Shown here in pieces: positions 10,239 to 21,968 of a DNA stretch of 64,000 nt. Every line of letters begins with the position of its first letter. The first letter of the stretch is position 1. The stretch comes from Chiua virens (lineage: Eukaryota; Basidiomycota; Agaricomycetes; Boletales; Boletaceae): NCBI GenBank assembly GCA_019787685.1, contig JAHNUO010000014.1, positions 620,001 through 684,000 of the forward strand, written 5' to 3'. The notes below the pieces were generated by a model. It was not told the origin of the DNA and did not search any database. It saw only the letters and a list, made by a program, of their open reading frames with translations. The translations under genes and the position numbers were made by a program.

Positions 10239-10803
10239 GTGTCCTACTATCCATATTGTAATTGGTTCATTTGATTCAGGATTGCACAGGATGTTTCTGC
10301 GGTCGGCATGTACTCTGTATTAGCCCCAGGCCACATTTGGTGGCATTTTTCCTCAAGCATAAGTATGATTGTCCTTGTTAATGTATTCAGAGAGTATGGC
10401 AACACACCTAATGGTGGAAAGGTTAGCTGGAGCACAAGCAAAATAGGATACATTGCAATACCATCTCATGCTTTCAGGATAGATTGCAATTTTATCAGCA
10501 TTCATGATATGTTTTGGGTAGATGGATAGTGCTTCCGAGTTAGTTTGAGATGTTTTGACTCATGGTGCCACGATATCTGTTGATTGCATTGATTCAGCCT
10601 TGCCCTTTCCCTTGTGCAGGAGTGAGGTGACTTCATCAACAGCATCAGCACGATCTGCTTGTGATTCTGTGTTGAGATTTTGGGCAATGTCGTGGAGGGA
10701 GGTTGGCTTAGGTCAGTTGTTTTCTATGCTGTGAAGGGCAGAAGTGAGTTGGGCTCTGGTGGAAATTACCAACAAACCATTGTTTTTTGCTTGTGTTTGA
10801 ATC
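10239..10803. other. Unrecognised stretch between LTR-A and helicase relic
   Basis: Open frames of 61-73 codons exist on both strands, but none resembles a known domain. It may be the decayed N-terminal side of the helicase relic that follows. CpG-poor. Confidence 0.4.
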
Positions 10804-10887
10804 GTGTTCGACAGGTGGGTCATTTGCATTTCATTTCACTGTGTTCTGTGTTGTTTTTGTTGGGGGGTGCTGGAACTGTTACTTGCA

Positions 10888-11150
10888 ACATACAAATTGC
10901 CTCTGATGCCAGCCTATGCATTTACAGACTATTGTGCACAGGGACAAATGATTGAGCAAGTTATAGTGGACATTGATGCCCCACCTACAGGAGAATTTAT
11001 AGCATTTAATGTGTATGTGGCTTTATCATGCAGTTGAGGTTGAAGCAGCATCAGGCTTTTGCAGGATTTTGACAAGAAACTGTTTACAACCCATCCAAAT
11101 GAACACCTACACATTGAAGATCCCCCCTTAATAATTTGGACATGATAACA
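10888..11150 (+). pseudogene. PIF1-type helicase C-terminal relic
   Basis: Translation gives LPLMPAYAFTDYCAQGQ and, after a short gap, VIVDIDAPPTGEFIAFNVYV then ALS. This is the recognisable end of fungal PIF1/RecD-like helicases (usual forms: LPL.PAYAFTDY.SQGQT, VYVALSR). After two stops the match resumes as IRLLQDFDKKLFTTHP. Such modules occur in Helitron Rep/helicase proteins and in stand-alone TE-linked helicases. The Walker motifs are not visible, so only the last helicase motifs remain. Non-functional. Confidence 0.72.
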
Positions 11151-11160
11151 GAAGCATGGT

Positions 11161-11835
11161 CAGGAAAGGTTCAGGAAGGAGGGTAATTATCAACATTGTA
11201 GTCGACTATCCTTATGAAACTGAATGACATGTCATTGCTTCAGAAATCAGAAAGCAGATTTCAGATGGGACAAACCATGTAGACTTTTCACATGATTTCT
11301 CAGGTTCAGTGACCTTGCTAAACAAGGTAATACAAATGGAAGGTCCAGACGGTCCTTGATGCATGTCAAGCAACAGACCTTTACTGCTTACTGCTAAAAG
11401 AAAGCTCATTATTCAATATTGATTTCCTTGGACATTCTTGATGACCAGCTTGCTGGTCAGAATATCTATCTCAGTTTAGTCTTGACCTCCATTTAATGGA
11501 CATCTTCCAATCATTGCTGTCAACTCTGTTGCAGTCTTGACCACACCTTATCTATCTCCCTCAGACAGGCCTCCCCCTTGCTCATTGTGCCTTGAACACA
11601 ACCATGGTTTCATCCTTGAGCTCCTGAATGAGCTATGTTGATGACCCATATTGCAGAAAACTATTAGGCCTGTTGTGGGTTCTGTCACTGGTCTCGCCAA
11701 GCATGGCAGTCTTTGCAGATAGGCTGGTTATACCTTGAGTAGCGTCACTCTGCAAGCAGCTCTTCTATCTTACCCATGACACCAGTGGCCAGTCATACTT
11801 CAGCCCCACAAACCTATACCATCCTTTACTGTTCA
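11161..11835. other. No recognisable gene
   Basis: Only frames below 70 codons. It may contain the eroded RT/RNase H side of the integrase relic that follows, but I could not match it. CpG-poor. Confidence 0.4.
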
Positions 11836-12720
11836 TTCTATTGACCAAACATGTGGAGAGAGTTGATTGAATCTTATATTTCTTCTTGCTCTGCTGTATA
11901 TGCAACACATCGTTCACATCTATCCCCACAGGTCCACTACATCTCATCGGACCCCTGCCTGAAGACAGCAGCTTCAACATGCTTATTTCAATGATGGACT
12001 GACTCAGCACTGACGTTCGTCTGGTTCTCTGCCATGATGCTATTTTAGCACCACAGTTTGTGATGCTGTTTTTTTATAAATGGTATTATAACAATGATCT
12101 GTCACACGAGATAATTTCAGACTATGAACAAGTTTTTGATGTCCAAGTTTTAGAAGCAGCTCCACACACTTATGGATACAACTGAAGTTCCTTCAATCCA
12201 CAGACAGACAGACAGTTCCAGCAAGCATCGCTGTTGCCCTTTGCCAGTGTGGATGATGTTACTTTCAATCCACGCAGCTTTCTCTCCCAGAAGGTCCAAG
12301 ATAATCTGAAAACAGGTAAGATATGGCAGGCAAGTGCTTTAAATTACCACCATGGACATGTCCTACAGTTTAGAGTAGGTGACATTGTACTGCTATCGAT
12401 AAGGAGCAGTTACCGTGAATATATTACTAAAGGTTCCAGATGTGTTGCAAAATTCATGCTGCACTTTGATGGACCATATCCCCTTGTTCCCACAGATCCT
12501 GCCTCATCAACATATTGATTGGCCCTGCCTGCATATTCCCATCAATGTCTGCCAACTTCCTGTGCACCATGAACCCACTTCCTGGTTCCCCTATCACATG
12601 TTACTAGCCCAGAGCCTGTTCTCACTGCAGGCAGCAGCAAGCTTGAACACTGGATTGACTGGGTCATTGAGGAATGTTGGGCCAGATGCCAGTACAAGGG
12701 TGAGATGTTGTGCGTCACAT
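11836..12720 (+). pseudogene. Ty3-type integrase relic
   Basis: Scattered but collinear matches to a Ty3 integrase. PNMWRELIESYISSC near 11845-11895 matches the zinc-finger tail. ISMMD near 11985 sits where the first catalytic Asp is expected. HEIISD near 12108-12125 carries the second catalytic Asp. FNPQTD near 12195 matches the conserved HPQTDG. The longest open piece (12234-12518) has the post-core QFRVGDIVLL and FDGPYPLVP pattern that links integrase to the C-terminal domain. Several stops and shifts break the frame. It is a different lineage from the two better-preserved Ty3 elements and clearly dead. Confidence 0.7.
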
Positions 12721-12936
12721 GTGTAGAAACACTCATGTGTATGTATAGTCACTTTGATAGAGAAACTACAGTACAACTGAATGGTGTACCTACAGTTATG
12801 TAAGCAATGGCTGTACATGTTGAAGATCAAGCATCGAGCATTAGTATAAACATGAGCAAACCAAGCTCACCCTTACTGTGTCGAGACAAAGACTATAGAT
12901 TACACATCTGAGTCGTCCGGAGACAATAGCAGTAGG

Positions 12937-13175
12937 ATATATAAAATGTCAACCTGTATCAGGGTATCCTAATTCATAGTCGTCATTCCCAGCCCTCACA
13001 AGGGCTCACCTCATCTGATCCAAGTCAGTTGCCACCTTGTGTTCTCCTGCTGTGAAAGTATATGTGTCGTTAGATGAGGTGTGTGAGTGACTTAGATCAG
13101 ACAGAGTAAGCCCTTGTGAGGGCTGGGGATATGACTATTATTATTTCCCCTTCATACAGGTTGACATTTATATAT
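12937..13175. mobile_element. Hairpin MITE, about 240 bp
   Basis: The left arm (about 12937-13035) and the reverse complement of the right arm (about 13080-13175) align over roughly 95 bp. They share TGTCAACCTGTAT near the ends and CCAGCCCTCACAAGGGCT inside. Both ends run into TATA sequence, so a TA target (Tc1/mariner type) is possible but not provable here. No coding capacity, which is typical of a MITE. Confidence 0.75.
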
Positions 13176-14777
13176 GATCAGAGATATGCATGACTTTGTA
13201 AGCTGAGTCTTTGTGATGGGTGATTGCTTGTGAAGCTCCTCTGATGATCCATGTGATGGCTTGCACAAACACCAAGCAATGTGTGCTTGACTGGAAGCAA
13301 CTCTGGTGGAATGGAATAGGCTGCTTTTTATTGGATGGAAGGAATCCATAGCCTTACAAGGACACAGTCGAGGACACACTGCATTTCGACATGAACAAGA
13401 ATGTATAGAGCAGACAGCCAAGCACCTGGCTGGCCAACTCCTTAGCTCAGTTGATGTTGAATAGGCAGCACCATTCAAGTTGATCTTTTGTAGAATCTCA
13501 CATCTTTATTAGATGATTTTTCTAAAACACATCCAGCTCTCAAAGATTTGTGCATGGAACTACTGCATTGTGTGGTCAATCACTTATTCACGTGCTGTAC
13601 TAAATCACACAGATTTTTTTGGGGGTTGGAGCACCATATGGTAGGAGGTGATTTTCAGGGACTGTATTCACATTCAATTCCTGGACCCTTTAGGGTTCAA
13701 CATTCAACATTCATCCATGGCACAATTCGTAATTCCAGAGTGGTTGAGCCATAGACAAATACAGACAAATCAAATGTTGTGGGAACTTTTTTTTTTTTTG
13801 GACAAGTGTCATATTATGCAGTGACCAACAAAGCTAATTCTATATAATACACTAAGACAGTTGATCAAGGGCAACCAGTCCAAGGGAAAATGCTCTTATG
13901 CACACTCTACATTTGTAGGGGTGTGGGGCTCCGTACACTACCTGGTGTCCCTGGTTCAGTCAGGGGGCCTGGGAAGTTTGATACCCACTAGAACCTGAAG
14001 GTTGGTGATCCAGTAGTTTAGTAAGGATTCGGGGTCGAAGATTATAGGGGTCCAGGTGTGGAGGACCTTTGTTTTGGTGTGGTTTTTCCTGTTTGCCTTC
14101 GCTAGCTGGTGGTCGATGTTCTGTCTGGTTGTGATCATATTCTTCCACATTGTGGTAATGGCTGTGCAGGAGTAGGTTTGGCCCAAGTAAAGGGCACTCT
14201 TGCAGGGCCCACCACTGTTGCCAGTGTCTCATGGAAACAACATGAGCTGGCTTAAAAGCCAACTGGCAGGGAATTTTGTCCTCTCAGGCCACACAAAGGG
14301 ACTACCTATGTATGCCATGGCCTATCCCAGTTTGAGTGACCAGTTCAAACTAAAGTTTCCCATTTCCTTACTAGTGCTTCATCTGTAGACACTACAGTAC
14401 TACATATGGATTCGCAATCTAATAAAAGTCCACTGCCTCACCAGAGTGTTGTAGCACACTGACTAACCACCCTACTATTTACACTGTACCACCCATGTTA
14501 CAAGCATCAGGAGATACAGCGCAGTGACAGTAGGGCTGGGGGTGCCCTCTGACCATGTTGGCTCGGATGGTTTTTAGAACCCAATTTCCCCCTGTTACAA
14601 AGTCCTATCTATGTCCACAGACACCCTTCTACAGGATTTGGCCAGTTTGGCGAAGCAACTGGTAAGTTGCCTCATGAGTGGTTATGTGGCCACCCCTTCA
14701 ACTGAGTGGGGCTACTGCCCCTGCAAACCTCCTTGAGGGAGGGCTTGTGTCAGTTTGACATCTGGCTCCCAGACCAC
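13176..14777. other. CpG-poor intergenic sequence
   Basis: No recognisable gene. The frames at 13152-13478 (-), 13548-13754 (+) and 13960-14262 (-) are low-information and match nothing I know. A run of about 13 T lies at 13788-13800. The right edge is set by the left LTR of element 2. Confidence 0.45.
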
Positions 14778-15664
14778 TGTAGGAGTCAATGACCCCTTGA
14801 GGTGATAAACCCGTATTCCCGCTTTGTTTACAGGATGCCTGGACTGCCCATATCAATTGTCCTATCTGTCCATCACAGTCCCGTGTCTATCCGAGTGGAT
14901 CCAACCCATATTCATATGTTTTGTTTTCATTCCTATGTACATGTTTCTGCATGAGGTGACTGAATCAGGTCACTCAATTGAGATCGCACGATGCACACTA
15001 ATCAACTCTCTTTTTGTCCAATTTCCATTTTATTTCATACCTTCTTAGATTCTTTTCAGATGGTTCCATGTTATCAACACATATCCGATTGGTTAAAAGA
15101 TATGGATAGTTGGGTCGTACAACATTTTAAAGGTAGTCCATTGATTCACAGATCAAACCTTATCCCACCTTGACAGAACATTGTTTTTTCTTTTCACAGG
15201 TCGATCTCCATGAGAGATGGCTCTATATATGTATGCTTTCCTTATTTATTTGATACTTCATCCACTGTAAAAGTCCTGGGAATACCTGAGACTATAAAAT
15301 TTGTGTTCATAAATCAAAACTTCATCTTTCAATCCCTGTTTCTCTTGCATTCTAAGTCACCTAGTCTGTTTAACTATCTTTTCAAACCGCCCTTACTTGT
15401 ACTTGATTGCTGTTGTGCTTGGGTCTCTGCCTTGTTGCTGAACTATCTGACTGTCTGCGTTTCAACCAGTTTTGTCAATCCTTGTATGGTTTCATCCGGG
15501 AACACGTCCAGATTGCTTTCAAAGCTCTAGTCAATGCCTTGACACTTTGTCTCCAACCTCAGAACCCCTTGGGATGAGTCATACTCGCACCCATCCCTTT
15601 TCTTTCTATCTGACCATTCCACTAATCCTGGTCCTGTCACACCAGCCTGTTTTATTGTTCTTCA
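14778..15664 (+). repeat. 5' LTR of element 2
   Basis: 887 bp from TGTAGGAGTC to TTGTTCTTCA, repeated at 21085-21968. A likely core promoter, ACTATAAAAT, lies near 15290. The ORFs inside (14824-15048, 15210-15530 and others) are mirrored in the other LTR and are not genes. Confidence 0.92.
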
Positions 15665-15684
15665 ACTGGAGCCCACCGCGAGGG
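15665..15684 (+). promoter_or_regulatory. Primer-binding site of element 2
   Basis: Immediately after the LTR comes ACTGGAGCCCACCGCGAGG; the TGG at offset 2 would pair with a tRNA CCA end. The same block (ACTGGAGCCTACCGCAAGG) follows the LTR-like end at 23520, so it is conserved between two elements. I could not assign the tRNA. Confidence 0.65.
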
Positions 15685-16140
15685 GTTCTTTTTAGGTTGT
15701 CAGGATGAGATTACTCAGGCCTACACCAGAGCGACTAGAGGTAGTTGAGCTACTCTCAAGTCTTTGAAATCCAGATATCTCTTCTGACACCAAGCTTTTT
15801 ACTTTGGTTACCCCGGATAGAGCGCAGCATAACCACATTGACTCCTTCACACTACATTCACCCAATTCACCCATTGTCCTAGGCGGTTTTACTAATTTTT
15901 CTTCTGAACCAGAAGCCTCCTTTACTCAATACAGTTCACCCAACCCTGAACTATCTCCTCTAACAACTCTTCCTTCATTACCATCCTTGCATTCCTCTAC
16001 CCCTTCTAATCCATCTTCTAAATACTCTTTGTCTGTTTCTTTATCTTCTTTACTTAATCCGTCCCCTACATCCCCTTCTCAAACTGTATGTATCATCACC
16101 TTCACAACCGTCTTGTCCTACCCCACCTCCACAGAACCTG

Positions 16141-17046
16141 ATGGTGCAACAACCCTTCCAAATGCCTTTACAAGGCACACCCAATGCTCCTAAATTCGAT
16201 GGAAAAATGCTGTCTGAGTTACTGCATTACCTGGAGGATATAGAATTCCTTGGAAATGTGGCTGGTCTCACACTGACGAACAAGGTCAAAGCTGTGTTAC
16301 GCTATATGGCCCTAGATGTAGCTGAGGTCTGGCAAACCCTGCCAGAAACAATGGCCAACCCGATGGATTGGGACGCATTCATGTCAGCGGTTAAAAAACT
16401 ATACCCCAGATGTGATGGTACGAACTGATATGGTCACACAGACCTCGAGTACTTGGCTCAGAAGTGTCACAGCAGGCAGATGCATAACCAGGATGAGCTC
16501 AGGGAATATACCCAAGCATTTCATAAGGTTTCTTCTGTACTAATCACTAACCAAAACATCTCAGACATTGACTGTAATGGCTTATACCTAAACGGGTTCC
16601 CACCTGAGCTACAGTAGGAGATCCATGACCAGTTACGCATCATACTACCAGATCACCACCCTAATGATCCGTATTCCATGGATGATTCCACAAAGGCGGC
16701 CACTTTCCTCCTAACGGGTTCTACATTCCACCCAACATTCACCCCTACACTCAGTCCCCCTCTGTTCACCTCTACATATCAACCACCATGTCAACCAACT
16801 CAAATACCCACACCACCCGCATCAATGTATCGGCCGACCGCACCTATTCCTTCATACTCGCTGGCTCCTACAGTAAAGGTAGAGACAAACCAAACCTCAC
16901 ATACCTCGTCCGCTTGCAAGTTCTGTGGTAGACCTGGCCATTATATGCGTTCTTGCCCCATCTGCATTGAATACCTCAATACGGTGAAGGTGGTCAGAGG
17001 GTCGGATAACAAGCTCTACATGCTGGACAGCTCTAACATTCCTTGA
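16141..17046 (+). pseudogene. gag: Gag of element 2, interrupted
   Basis: One frame carries a retrotransposon gag domain (APKFDGKMLSELL to AFMSAVKKLYP, 16176-16410) and a CX2CX4HX4C zinc knuckle (CKFCGRPGHYMRSC, about 16915-16960). In-frame stops lie at TGA 16426-16428 and TAG 16615-16617, and TGA 17044-17046 ends the open stretch while similarity continues beyond. Protein context suggests the first and third were CGA (Arg) and the second CAG (Gln), all C-to-T changes. A Pro/Ser-rich leader (15804-16193) lies upstream in another frame. A related gag relic is at 23774-24433. Confidence 0.82.
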
Positions 17047-17071
17047 GTGCCAGGCAGACAATGTTTTAAGG

Positions 17072-20000
17072 ATGGTATCAACTATGCATGGGCCAACAAC
17101 CAACTGGTTCACCCCCCTGTCACATCCATGTCATCCAGCAGTACTACCAGGGACTTATGTACCCCCACATATCATGGCGGGCATTCTATCATCCATGCAT
17201 CTGGGAACACCAGTGGTCCTAGACATTGAACTGGCCACCTTTGTACTCATGGAAACGGACGAGGAAAACAAACCTCTATCCATAGTAGCCAGATGATCCA
17301 CACATACAGACCCTAATCCAGACGTTCTTTCTGCTATCACTTTCGTTTATTCATATGATACCACTTCACATGCGCGGGTTTATAAACTGGTTGCACGTAA
17401 AGTTCAGTTGGTAGTTGTTCCTACCAGTGAGGAGTTTCGTATCATGCGATCTCTGCTGGACAATCCTATCATCGGACTGAAACCTTTACCTACTCATCCA
17501 CCCAACTTTATCCCTGGACAATGTTTCACACAGGAACATGCTGATGCTTTAGATCTCAACCTGGCTAACTGGCTATGGCCAGAAGAAGTCAAATTAATCC
17601 AATGGATCATCCATGAACATGAAACAGCCTTTGCTTGGATACCGACCAAGGGCTGTCTCCTCAAACAATATTTTACCCCTGTCACAATCCTTACCATACG
17701 TCATATGCCATACCTGCGAAACATCCCAGCCCCCCCTGCAATGTGGGCTGACACAATTCAGATTATCAAGGACTGGATTGCATCTGGCATGTATGAACCT
17801 TTGACATCCCCTTACCGTTCACGGTGGTTTTGCATCCTAAAACAGGACGGTAAATCACTACAACTCATCCACGACTTGCAGCTGCTGAATGCAGTCACAA
17901 TCCATGACTTGTCTACCCCACCCCTCATCAAACACTTCACAGAATCTTTTGCCAGATATGCAGTATACAGGATGATGGACTTGTTTGCCAGATACGACCA
18001 ACATCCATTACACCCAGATTCACATGACCTCACCACTTTCAACAGTCCAATGGGTCTGCACTGGCTCACTATGGTACCCATGGGGTACACAAACATGGTA
18101 CAAATATATCAGGCCAACATGTCGTTTATTTTGCAGGACAAGATACCTCATTATACCTATCCATTCATAGATGATCTGCCAGTCAAAACAGTCTCAACCC
18201 GCTACCAAAACCTGGATGGCTCTTATGAGACCATTGCAGAAAACCCGGGTATTCATTGCTTCATCTGGGAGCACCTCCTCATGGTCCATCACATCCTACA
18301 ACGACTACAAAACATCAGAGTGATGGTATCCACTAAGAAATTCATACTCGCAGCACCAGACACGACCATAGTTGGACACAAGTGTACTGCTAATGGCTGT
18401 ATCCCTCACAAAAAGAAGGTACAAAAAATCTGTGACTGGCCCAAGTGTCAGAACCTTACACAAGTACGCGGATTCTTAGGTATGTGTGGTGTTCTTTGAA
18501 TTTTCATCAAAAATTTTGCTATGATTGCTTAACCATTGGTCAACTTGACCCAAAAGAGCTGTCATATACCGCTCCATTCTCCGTTCCTCCGGATATAACT
18601 CCATACTGTATCTCTTAGACGATAACTCCAGGTCGATCTCCCTCAGGACGCAACTCCATGACCCCAGACCTCCGTTATGTATATATGTTTCCTCTTTTGT
18701 TTTAGTACATAACCTGTGTCTCGCTTACAAGCACAGCTCTGGCTTTCTCAGTACCCAACTTACCTCCGGCTATGTAGTTTCCCGATCTCCCGTCTTATTC
18801 AGAATTAGTCATTCTCCGTTTCTCCGTATTACTCATCTCCTTGCTCCATGACTAATCATTATGTTTCCTCTGAGTATATAAACTGTAGTTACTTCAATTG
18901 TAACTTTAGTCTGAATATTAGTTTATTTGTACAACTCACTCTGAACACTCCGTAAGACCTTGACGGTCTTTACTCCGCTTGACTCCACTTTATGTGTTGA
19001 GTCTTATATCTACCTCCATTCTCCACACGTCCGAAATATAGGGACAGACTGTGACAAGGGCGCACCACATACAGTGAAGCCAAGTCCCATCCAACACTAC
19101 AACTCTGGAGATCCAGAGTTGGCTACCTCCGAGTTGCACGGTCTCTAACAAGAGCGTCCCATTCGAATGGGGAGAACCCCAACAAATTGCTATGCTGCAT
19201 CTCAAGGATGCAATCTGTCATTCCCCTGCTCTTCGTCGCCTGGATTACGAATCTGGGAACAAGGTTATCCTTGCAGTTGATACGTCATACATCACAGTTG
19301 GCTATATCTTATCACAGGAAGGAGATGACGGCAAGAGGTACCCGAATCACTTCAGTTCAATTAGTCTCATAGAGGTCGAGAGCCACTACTCTCAGGCCAA
19401 ACTGGAGCTGTACGGATTGTTCCATGCTTTGCGAGCAGTCTGGATATTTGTGTTTGGTGTTGCCACTTTCACAGTGGAAGTCAATGCGAAATATGTTAAG
19501 GGTATGATCAATAACCCAGACCTCCAGCCCAACACAACCATTAACAGGTGGATCATGGGCATTTTGTTATTCAATTTTCACCTCGTTCATGTCCCTGCTA
19601 CCCGACATACTGGTGCAGACGGACTCTCTCATTGTCCACCATCTGAGAATGACCCTCCCGAAGAGGATGATTTTGAGGATTGGTTGGACCAAGCATATTC
19701 CTTCTCTATGACATTGTTAAACGACTGGTTGTCACCACTGGGTCGGTTTGCTCACATTAATAGACATCCCACCACACATTCCTTCCAATCTGTATCTGTA
19801 TTTGTTTCTCCTATGGCAAAACTGGCAGAACCAGAACCAGTTATCCCTCGTTCCCCCAAAGCTCTGGCAAAAGAAGCATGCATTGATCAGATTCACCTAT
19901 TTCTCAATGACCATGTCTGTCCTCCGGATTTGACAGATCACAACTTCATCATGTGTTGTCACGTGATGTTAGTTTCCACCATATCTCTCCCTCATGCCAC

Positions 20001-20181
20001 TCAGAACCCACATTGTGACAATGACAATGTCTCCACCTCACCCAACAACGACAACAACAGTGGATGTGACCACACCTTCACTGCACCACCATCTCCCTTG
20101 TGCCACTCAGAACCACGGCATTGTGATAATGATGACGACAACACTGCCTTCACCTCACCCTCCTCCTGCCACTTCATCTGA
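17072..20181 (+). pseudogene. pol: Pol (RT and RNase H) of element 2, split by a solo LTR
   Basis: The frame after 17072 holds a degraded region before RT, where protease would be expected. RT follows (17408-18499: SRWFCILKQDGKSLQLIHDL, RMMDLFARYDQHPL, catalytic FIDD near 18167). Stops TGA 17294-17296, TGA 18497-18499 and TAA 18530-18532 interrupt it. After FIKNFA...LVNLTQKS the solo LTR-B (18560-19150) intervenes. RNase H then resumes (PFEWGEPQQIAMLHLKDA, AVDTSYITVGYILSQ, HTGADGLSHCP) to about 19690. The spacer that should lead to integrase ends near 19960 and runs into a minisatellite. No integrase is found, so the copy could not move on its own. Confidence 0.85.
18560..19150 (+). repeat. 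Solo LTR-B inside element 2 pol
   Basis: 591 bp from TGTCATATAC to CTCTAACA, flanked by a perfect 5-bp target duplication AGAGC (18555-18559 and 19151-19155). Removing it and one AGAGC rejoins the RT-RNase H linker in frame. Same family as LTR-A and LTR-C. It inserted after element 2. Confidence 0.95.
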
Positions 20182-20765
20182 CAACAATGATGCCTTTACC
20201 TCACCCTCATGCCATCTCATCCAACAACAACGAGGCAAGGACGTGAGGACAAATGATGACGGCCGGCCATGACGTGACAACAATGCCTACGCCTCCACCT
20301 CACCCTGCTTGTGCCACCTCATCTGACGACAACGAGGTGAGGACGTGAGAATGAATGACGATGGTCAGCCATGATGTGACGACAACGCCTACGCCTCCAC
20401 CTCACCCTCCTCGTGCCACCTCATCTGACAACAACAAGGTGAGGACATGAGGACGAATGACAACAGCAACGACGGCTGGCCACTACATGACAATGACAAC
20501 AACAATGCCTCCACCTCACCCTCGTGCCACCTCATCCTTGTGCCACCTCATTCAACAACAACAACGGCGAGGTGAGGACGAATGACGGCCATGATGGCCA
20601 TGACAGCCAGCCACAACATGACAACAACAATGACAACAATGCCACCTCCACCTCACCCTCCTCATACTACCTCACCCAACCACAATGAGGACAAGGATGA
20701 CAACGTGACCATAATGTCACGATGATAGGTGAAGTGAGGATGAATAACGATAGCAATGATGTTTA
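19990..20765 (+). repeat. Minisatellite in place of integrase
   Basis: About five imperfect units of roughly 115-125 bp built from a CCACCTCACCCTCCTCGTG block, CATCTGACAACAACGAGGTG, and a GAGGACGAATGACGACGG tail. The last units degrade. It lies where integrase would be expected in element 2 and has no coding sense. It is locally more CpG-rich than its surroundings. Confidence 0.75.
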
Positions 20766-21084
20766 GACAAGTCAGATAAATTGCTAAAATGTTAATGCTT
20801 TTTCGCCTTTTCTTATGAAAATGTGTGTTCAGTAAACAAAGTGTGAATTTAAGTGAAATACAAGCATGTACAAGATAAGGACTTAGCTTGTTGTATTCTT
20901 GGTGTGCTTTTTGTGTTGCATGCTTTTTTCATCCTTATTCATGAAAAAAAGTACAGATAAGTGTAATTAAGTAGTGTGCTAAATTCCTGATGTACATGGC
21001 TGATCCCAGTCACCAGTTTAAGGTCAGCATTTGCGGGTGTCACATGACTGACTGAGGACAGTCAGTATTCAAGTCCTTGTCAGG
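20766..21084 (+). other. 3' internal end of element 2
   Basis: AT-rich, no frame and no recognisable coding sequence. A clear polypurine tract before the right LTR is missing: the last bases before 21085 are mixed (CCTTGTCAGG). Confidence 0.5.
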
Positions 21085-21968
21085 TGTAGGAGTCAATGAC
21101 CCCTTGAGGTGATAAACCCGTATTCCTGCTTTGTTTACAGGATGCCTAGACAGCCCATATCAATTGTCCTATCCATCCATCGTGATCCCATGTCTATCCA
21201 AGTGGATCCAACCCATATTCATATGTTTTGTTTTTTGTTCCTACATGTTTCTGCATGAGGTGACTAAATCAGGTCACTCGATTGAGATCGCACAATGCAC
21301 ACTAATCGACTCTTTTTTTGTCCAATTTCCATTTTATTTCATACCTTCTTAGATTCTTTTCAGATGGTTCCATGTTATCAACACATATCCAATTGGTTAA
21401 AAGGTACGGATAGTTGGGTCATATGACATTTTAAAGGTAGTCCATTGATTCACAGATCAAACCTTATCCCACCTTGACAAAACATTGTTTTTTCTTTTCA
21501 CAGGTCGATCTCCATGAGAGATGGCTCCATATATGTATGCTTTCCTTATTTATTTGATACTTCATCCACTGTAAAAGTCCTGGGAATACCTGAGACTATA
21601 AAATATGTGTTCATAAGTCAAAATTTCATCTTTCGATCCCCATTTCTCTCACGTTCTAAGTCGCCTCGTCCGTTTAACTATCTTTTCAAACCACCCTTAC
21701 TCATACTCGATTGCTGTTGTGCTTGGGTCTCTGCCCTGTCACTGAACTATCTGACTGTCCGCATTTCAGCTGGTTTTGTCAATCCTCATACGGTTTCATC
21801 CAGGAACATGTCCAGATTGCTTTCAAAGCTCTTGTCAATGCCTTGATACTTTGTCTCCAACCTCAGAACCCCTTGGGACAAGTCATACTCACACCCATCC
21901 CTTTTCTTTCTATCTGACCATTCCACTAATCCTGGTCCTGTTACACCAGCCTGTTTTATTGTTCTTCA
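21085..21968 (+). repeat. 3' LTR of element 2
   Basis: 884 bp, a direct repeat of 14778-15664. In the first 120 bp I count about 11 mismatches, nearly all transitions, many at former CpG. The two LTRs were identical at insertion, so the copy is old or has been mutated by cytosine deamination. Confidence 0.92.

Larger units (their letters stand above)
14778..21968 (+). mobile_element. Ty3/gypsy element 2, complete in outline but dead
   Basis: Two directly repeated LTRs (14778-15664 and 21085-21968) flank a primer-binding site, a gag with a zinc knuckle, and an RT-RNase H region, all on the + strand. CCAC precedes the left LTR and follows the right LTR (ACCAC if one terminal A is counted as target), a short target duplication. 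The coding region has at least six premature stops and a frameshift. Solo LTR-B splits the pol region at 18560. No integrase is found; a minisatellite occupies that place. The RT belongs to the basidiomycete lineage with an FIDD/YIDD-LPVK active-site block. Confidence 0.9.

Noticed and set aside
13788..13800. Poly-T run as a pol III terminator or LINE tail
   Set aside because: No pol III gene or LINE sequence adjoins it.
14824..15530. ORFs inside the element 2 LTR (and their mirrors at 21131-21846)
   Set aside because: They repeat because the LTRs repeat; the frames carry no domain and differ by stops and indels between the two copies.
18960..19148. A 62-codon ORF that also appears at 30565-30753 and, antisense, at 9604-9810
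   Set aside because: It is part of the A/B/C solo LTR family; conservation is that of the repeat, not of a protein.
19990..20765. CRISPR-like array
   Set aside because: Units are long, imperfect and contiguous, without unique spacers, and the genome is eukaryotic; it is a minisatellite.
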